Shown: one piece after another, positions 5,918 through 9,252 of the stretch
How positions within the stretch are numbered: position 1 is the first letter of the stretch
Layout of the letters: every line of letters begins with the position of its first letter
Assembly (NCBI GenBank): GCA_023430365.1
Contig: JAEZAS010000494.1
Location: forward strand, 1 to 9,252
Source: Planctomycetota bacterium
GTDB taxonomy: Bacteria > Planctomycetota > Planctomycetia > Pirellulales > Pirellulaceae
Direction of reading: 5' to 3'
DNA: 9,252 nt
Notes under the pieces: generated by a model
What the model saw: only the letters and a program-made list of their open reading frames with translations
The model's database searches: none
Told to the model about the DNA's origin: nothing
Program-made: the position numbers and the translations under genes

Positions 5918-6080
5918 AGAGCGTTTTGCGGGAAATTCGTTCCCGTAATCGGGGAAGATTTCCCTTGCTAGCACGGCCGACAGCGGAGGGTGGAAAGCGG
6001 ACAGCGGAACCGAGCCCAGAAGCAAGGTGGCGACAAGCGGAGGCGTCTCACCTCAGTGCCAAACACAAACACTTGCCGGC

Positions 6081-6118
6081 ACTGACAACTGAAAACTCAC
6101 AACTGATTACTGAAAACT
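6081..6118. repeat. Simple repeat block next to the DUF1559 stop codon
   Basis: Thirty-eight bases are built from variants of AACTGA and GAAAACT. GAAAACT appears at 6091-6097 and 6112-6118, and AACTGA-type words at 6087-6092 and 6101-6106. The block ends 3 bp from the DUF1559 stop codon (6122-6124). Composition is very unlike the surrounding GC-rich DNA. It is a short-period degenerate repeat rather than a structured hairpin. Confidence 0.6.
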
Positions 6119-6121
6119 TCC

Positions 6122-7042
6122 CTACGGCACTTGCGCCGTCTGACCGTCGGCTTTGGCGCCGAGATACTGATAGTTCTGATGGTCCGTGGTCTCGGGCAGG
6201 AAGCGGACGGCGCCGTCGCCGAAGAGGAACTGGCAGCCGGCGGGGTGCAAGGAACGGAAGCCCAGTTCGACGCTCCAGTTGCACGGCTGTTTGCAGTAGT
6301 CGGACGAACTCGGCTGGCAAGTGTCGTAGTTGATCGGGATCAGCGTACTCGTCAGGCCGTTGGCATTGTTCGAGCCGACCCAGCCGACGTTCACGTGGTT
6401 GGAACAACCGCGGCGGACCTCACCGAAGAAAATCGTATTCGACAGCCCATCCGTCACATCGCTCATCCGGGTCGCGGTGCCCATGCGTATGAACGCTCCC
6501 GCGAAGTTGCTCGCGCTGCCATAGGGAGCCAGGCCGTAATTCGTATTCCAAGTTTCGCCGGTGGGGCACGTGCAGGAGGGGTTATTGCCGTGCTTAGTCG
6601 GTCCACTGCTCGCGCAGTAGTTGTGAATCGCCCGGTTGTTGAGCAGACCGGTATTTTGGTCGCTCGGGCAGGTGTAGGTCTTGATGATCGTCGACGCTAT
6701 CAGCTTGCCGTCGGGCAAAGTCTGGCTATCGGGATTTGAGCTGAAGTCGAACTTCTCGTACAGGTTCTGTTGCTCGATAAAGGGCAGCAAGTGGACGAGG
6801 ATCGAGCCCCTCCAGGTGGTAGCGTCGCCGCCCCAGATCGCTCCCGGTGGAAAAACCTGCAGCGTGTCGTGGTAGTTGTGCAAGCCAATGCCGATCTGCT
6901 TCAGATTGTTGCTGCACTGCGTCCGCCGCGCCGCTTCGCGGGCCGCCTGCACGGCCGGCAGCAGCAACGCAACGAGGACGCCGATGATGGCGATAACAAC
7001 CAAGAGCTCTACGAGCGTGAAGGCGGAACGGCGAGTGTTCAT
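6122..7042 (-). CDS. DUF1559 family protein with type IV pilin-like N-terminus (pseudopilin-like)
   Basis: 306 residues. The N-terminus R4-R5-S-A7-F8-T-L-V-E12 followed by a hydrophobic helix (about 10-30) is a prepilin-type methylation/cleavage motif. It has Ala instead of the usual Gly at -1 and Glu at +5, so PilD-type processing between A7 and F8 is expected. A-A-R-E-A-A-R-R-T-Q-C-S-N-N-L-K-Q-I (33-50) and H-N-Y-H (55-58) are typical of the DUF1559 family, as are T-D-G-L-S-N-T (197-203) and the C-terminal F-G-D-G-A-V-R-F (274-281). The mature protein carries nine Cys and is presumably extracytoplasmic. The function of the family is unknown; it is hugely expanded in Planctomycetota. The ATG at 7042 is chosen because it places the pilin motif at the N-terminus; the frame stays open upstream to 7204. 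It follows the lipoprotein gene by 62 bp, a recurrent pairing in this phylum. Confidence 0.93.
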   Translation of the reverse strand: MNTRRSAFTLVELLVVIAIIGVLVALLLPAVQAAREAARRTQCSNNLKQIGIGLHNYHDTLQVFPPGAIWGGDATTWRGSILVHLLPFIEQQNLYEKFDFSSNPDSQTLPDGKLIASTIIKTYTCPSDQNTGLLNNRAIHNYCASSGPTKHGNNPSCTCPTGETWNTNYGLAPYGSASNFAGAFIRMGTATRMSDVTDGLSNTIFFGEVRRGCSNHVNVGWVGSNNANGLTSTLIPINYDTCQPSSSDYCKQPCNWSVELGFRSLHPAGCQFLFGDGAVRFLPETTDHQNYQYLGAKADGQTAQVP

Positions 7043-7104
7043 AGCTGTTTCTCGAAGCAGTATCGGTCGAATGGAGGGATTTCCGCTGATCTTGACAGCA
7101 CCAC

Positions 7105-7584
7105 CTATTTCGCAAGCTTCAGTTCCACGGGCTCCATTCCGCGAGTGACTTCCTGCGTGAGACCGGACGTGCCCGGGTTGGAGTATTTCTGGGGCACAAA
7201 CCACTCCTGTCGCACTTTGCTCGGGTCGATGGCTCCCGACAGTCCGTCTTCGGTTGCTTCGACGCCCGTCGTTCGCACGCCGGTTACCGTCACCTTGTGC
7301 TTTCCCACCAGAGCGCCGTCGCCGGGTTTCATCGTTTCGAGCGAAAATTTCCCTTGGGCGTCGGTAATACCCGTGGCCGGCCGGCCGCCCTCTGCGGGTA
7401 CGAACATCACCGCCGCCTTTTCAACCGGTTGTCCATCGAGCGTTACGACGCCGCTCACCGGAGTCATTTGCGGACCAGATTCACCGCACCCTGCAACCAG
7501 GATGGTCGCGGCGGATGCGAAAAACGATGCCATCAAGGCAGCCGAAGCGGCGGGTTGGGAGAGGGGCATGCGGGATCTGTTCAA
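7105..7584 (-). CDS. Lipoprotein with carboxypeptidase-regulatory-like (transthyretin-like) domain
   Basis: 159 residues. A signal peptide with hydrophobic stretch 15-30 ends in the lipobox L29-V30-A31-G32-C33, so the mature protein should be lipid-anchored through C33. The rest has the pattern of a small beta-sandwich: V-S-G-V-V-T-L-D-G-Q-P-V (43-54), A-A-V-M-F-V-P (57-63), T-G-I-T-D-A-Q-G-K-F-S-L (71-82) and G-K-H-K-V-T-V (94-100). Planctomycete proteins of this type commonly sit next to DUF1559 genes, as here. A role as an envelope partner of the pseudopilin-like protein is plausible but unproven. Start choice: a TTG at 7584 gives M-N-R-S-R, a positive n-region expected of a lipoprotein signal. 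The ATG at 7569 (154 residues) would leave no positive charge. Neither has a clear Shine-Dalgarno sequence, so the start is uncertain. Confidence 0.85.
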   Translation of the reverse strand: MNRSRMPLSQPAASAALMASFFASAATILVAGCGESGPQMTPVSGVVTLDGQPVEKAAVMFVPAEGGRPATGITDAQGKFSLETMKPGDGALVGKHKVTVTGVRTTGVEATEDGLSGAIDPSKVRQEWFVPQKYSNPGTSGLTQEVTRGMEPVELKLAK

Positions 7585-7678
7585 GGTAAGGAGAATCTTG
7601 CAGAAAGTTCAGGTTAACGTTCTCGGCAGACTGTTTCCAGCTCGCTTCGAAGGTTTGTATGACCAGGCTCATCCCCGC

Positions 7679-9160
7679 TCAGTCCGGGATGTAGTTCATC
7701 GTGTAGTAACCCACATCGTGCAGCAACGGCAGGCCCGCGGCGTTCTTCACGCCGCCCATCCGCACCTCGTGGTAATGCCCCTCGCTGACGGGTTTGTCGA
7801 GATACAGCCGAGCGCTGAGGCCGTCGGCGGCTACATCGACCTTCGTCACGGCGAATTCAACGCTATCCACCTCGGGGCTACCGTAGTCGGCCTGGTAAAT
7901 CAGCGCGTGCGACACGATCTGATACGACTTCGGATCGGCAGCCGCCTGCGGATCGACCTTCTCGGTGAACGTCAATTCAAAGCCATCCTTCTTGCCTCGC
8001 ATTTCGAGCACTTCGAACGGCGTCTTCCCGGTCCACTCCAGCCGATCGAGCGAGTACGGCTGACTGCCGCGCGAACCCCAGCCGCGATTGGTGCCGCCGA
8101 TGAACATCTTGCCGTCGGGTGAAAGGAGCATCGAAAGGGTCCCTGAGCCAATGCCCGAGCGGAACGGGAAGCACGCGCCCTGATAGTGTCCCTTCACCTT
8201 TTCCAGGTACACCCGCATCACCGTGCTGTGCGTCTGGTCGCCGACGAACATTTGATTCTTGAACGGGCCAAATTTGCCGTTCGTCGTATCGCAGACGATG
8301 CCTGAGGCCGACTGCCCCATCTTGCCGTAAGGAAAATAGACGGCGGGCGGCTCGAGCTGCGGAATCTTCTTGGCTTCGACCATCATGCGGCTCTTGGTCA
8401 TCGGGTCAGGGGGCTGCGGCCCAATGACGCCCCCCGTCACTTCGTACCACTTGTTTCCCGCGGGATGTCCTTGGAAGGAGCCCGGTCGCAGCCACTTGAG
8501 GCTCGACGTTCCGTTCCAAGGGCCCTGGTTGTCGGTATAGAACATGTCCCCTTCAGCGTTCGCGCCGATGCCCCCCGGCGAACGAATGCCGCTGCAGGTG
8601 GGAATCACTTTCCCCTCAGGCGTGATCCGCAGGCACCAGCCGCGATATTTCACGTTGCTGCTGAACGACCCGGTCAGGCAGAGGACCACCCAGATGTTGC
8701 CCTCCTTATCGGGCTTCGATCCAAAGGCGTACTCGTGATAGTCGCCGTTGATCTCCCAGCCGTCGCTCACCGTCTCGAACAAGTCAGCCCGGCCGTCGTT
8801 GTCTTCGTCCTTCAGCCGGGTCAGCTCGCCGCGCTGCGTGGCGTAAAGCCAGCCGTCCTTCCAAGCCAGTCCGAGCACCTCGTGCAGGCCGCTCGCAAAT
8901 TGCGAGAAGTCGGCAGTTTCCGGCTCGTCGGTCATCGGCTTGTCGAGCAGGTAGATATCGCCCCGGCGCGTTGAGATCGCGAGCTTGCCATCGGGCAATA
9001 GCTCGAGGCCGCCCGCTTCCAGGTTGACCGACTCGGTCATCGGAAACGGCGTCAGCTTGTAGTATTCGTCCTCGGTCGGCTTCTTCTCTTGCGCCGCGGC
9101 GGCGGAAGCCAAGATCGCCAGCGCCAGCACGGAAAACAGCCAGTTCGCTGCAGTTTGCAC
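7679..9160 (-). CDS. Secreted beta-propeller protein (sorbosone/glucose dehydrogenase-like, planctomycete DUF7133-like type)
   Basis: 493 residues with a clear Sec signal peptide: hydrophobic 7-20, cleavage likely after A23, mature end Q-E-K-K. Propeller-type blades are visible as repeated G-L/I-x-x-x-P-D/E-G-x-L/M-x-x-x-x-x-x-G-D-I/M-Y/F units, for example 50-71, 152-160, 196-210 and 344-356. D118-E-D120-N-D122-G-R-A-D126 is an EF-hand-like calcium loop of the kind often found in these planctomycete proteins. Residues from about 393 to 493 form a separate beta-rich, Ig-like end. No C-x-x-C-H haem motif is present, so this is the version without a fused cytochrome c. Oxidoreductase activity is suggested only by fold; the protein may instead bind a ligand. 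It acts outside the cytoplasm. The GTG start at 9160 is preceded by GAAGGAT about 8 nt away, with an in-frame stop just upstream. The lipoprotein gene follows by 94 bp. Confidence 0.85.
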   Translation of the reverse strand: MQTAANWLFSVLALAILASAAAAQEKKPTEDEYYKLTPFPMTESVNLEAGGLELLPDGKLAISTRRGDIYLLDKPMTDEPETADFSQFASGLHEVLGLAWKDGWLYATQRGELTRLKDEDNDGRADLFETVSDGWEINGDYHEYAFGSKPDKEGNIWVVLCLTGSFSSNVKYRGWCLRITPEGKVIPTCSGIRSPGGIGANAEGDMFYTDNQGPWNGTSSLKWLRPGSFQGHPAGNKWYEVTGGVIGPQPPDPMTKSRMMVEAKKIPQLEPPAVYFPYGKMGQSASGIVCDTTNGKFGPFKNQMFVGDQTHSTVMRVYLEKVKGHYQGACFPFRSGIGSGTLSMLLSPDGKMFIGGTNRGWGSRGSQPYSLDRLEWTGKTPFEVLEMRGKKDGFELTFTEKVDPQAAADPKSYQIVSHALIYQADYGSPEVDSVEFAVTKVDVAADGLSARLYLDKPVSEGHYHEVRMGGVKNAAGLPLLHDVGYYTMNYIPD

Positions 9161-9213
9161 GACGAATATCCTTCAGAATGAAACTTCGTTATCCGCGTCT
9201 TCGTCACCGTCTC

Positions 9214-9237
9214 CGTCCCAGGCTCCAGCCTGGGACG
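9214..9237. repeat. Perfect 11-bp-stem palindrome upstream of the propeller gene
   Basis: CGTCCCAGGCT (9214-9224) and AGCCTGGGACG (9227-9237) are exact inverted copies around a CC centre. The element resembles a REP-type palindrome but is a different sequence family from the pair at 3777-3863. It lies about 54 bp before the GTG start at 9160, in a 92-bp stretch with no gene that runs to the window edge. Confidence 0.7.
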
Positions 9238-9252
9238 AAACTCCCATGGAGG

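Larger units (their letters stand above)
5666..6121. other. 456-bp intergenic region: leader and promoter of the RRM gene, hairpin, short repeats
   Basis: No gene recognised. From right to left it holds a simple repeat block (6081-6118), three spaced copies of a GACAGCGGA-like motif (5979-5987, 6000-6008, and a variant near 6030), and a complex hairpin. The hairpin pairs GGGAAAT (5930-5936) with ATTTCCC (5958-5964) and has an inner CCCG/CGGGG pairing. GCTAGCAA (5899-5906) and its inverted copy TTGCTAGC (5965-5972) flank much of this structure. A candidate minus-strand promoter lies at 5890-5917. The remaining 5666-5883 would be the untranslated leader of the RRM gene, including a small dyad GCTAA-GG-TTAGC (5862-5873) near the predicted transcript start. 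Confidence 0.5.

Noticed and set aside
5930..5964. Hairpin as an intrinsic terminator of the DUF1559 transcript
   Set aside because: No T-run follows the stem on the minus strand, and it is about 160 bp past the stop codon; an operator or leader-associated element fits better.
7043..7204. 54-codon upstream extension of the DUF1559 protein
   Set aside because: It overlaps the lipoprotein coding region and would bury the prepilin motif, which must be near the N-terminus.
6770..8122. 450-codon plus-strand open frame spanning the DUF1559, lipoprotein and propeller genes
   Set aside because: It crosses three recognised minus-strand genes and their gaps and has no coherent domain content.

Overview
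The window looks like a GC-rich chromosomal segment from a planctomycete, probably of the Pirellulales type. The main evidence is a pseudopilin-like DUF1559 protein preceded by a small lipoprotein with a carboxypeptidase-regulatory-like fold, and a secreted beta-propeller 'dehydrogenase-like' protein. These three families are heavily expanded in Planctomycetota. Taxonomy is inferred from gene content only. All eight intact genes lie on the minus strand. The only plus-strand genes are a damaged toxin-antitoxin-like pair at the left edge.

Layout in plus coordinates. At 2-337 are the C-terminal part of a DUF433 antitoxin-like protein and, 1 bp later, a collapsed DUF5615 (PIN-like) partner that keeps its N-terminus and C-terminus but has lost its core and reading frame. 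At 344-3728 are three leftward genes: an EboC-like UbiA-family membrane protein, a xylose-isomerase-like TIM barrel, and a type I phosphodiesterase/nucleotide-pyrophosphatase fold protein resembling EboF. Together they look like a reduced or variant ebo-type cluster. At 3912-4922 is a membrane fatty-acyl desaturase with all three histidine boxes. At 5237-5665 is a short RRM protein with a glycine-rich tail, apparently with a leader of about 218 nt. At 6122-9160 are, in transcription order, the secreted propeller protein, the lipoprotein and the DUF1559 protein.

Working together: the UbiA/TIM-barrel/phosphodiesterase trio is likely one transcription unit handling a metabolite at the membrane. 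The known ebo cluster is tied to export of a precursor to the periplasm, so transport or modification of a lipid-linked or small aromatic compound is the best inference. The desaturase and the RRM protein are neighbours, and both belong to families that are typically cold-responsive. The propeller, lipoprotein and DUF1559 genes encode envelope or surface proteins.

The intergenic DNA is unusually rich in repeats: a REP/BIME-like pair of hairpins (3777-3863), an unrelated perfect palindrome (9214-9237), and short-motif repeat blocks that directly abut stop codons (2622-2719 and 6081-6118). No tRNA, rRNA, CRISPR array or insertion sequence was recognised.
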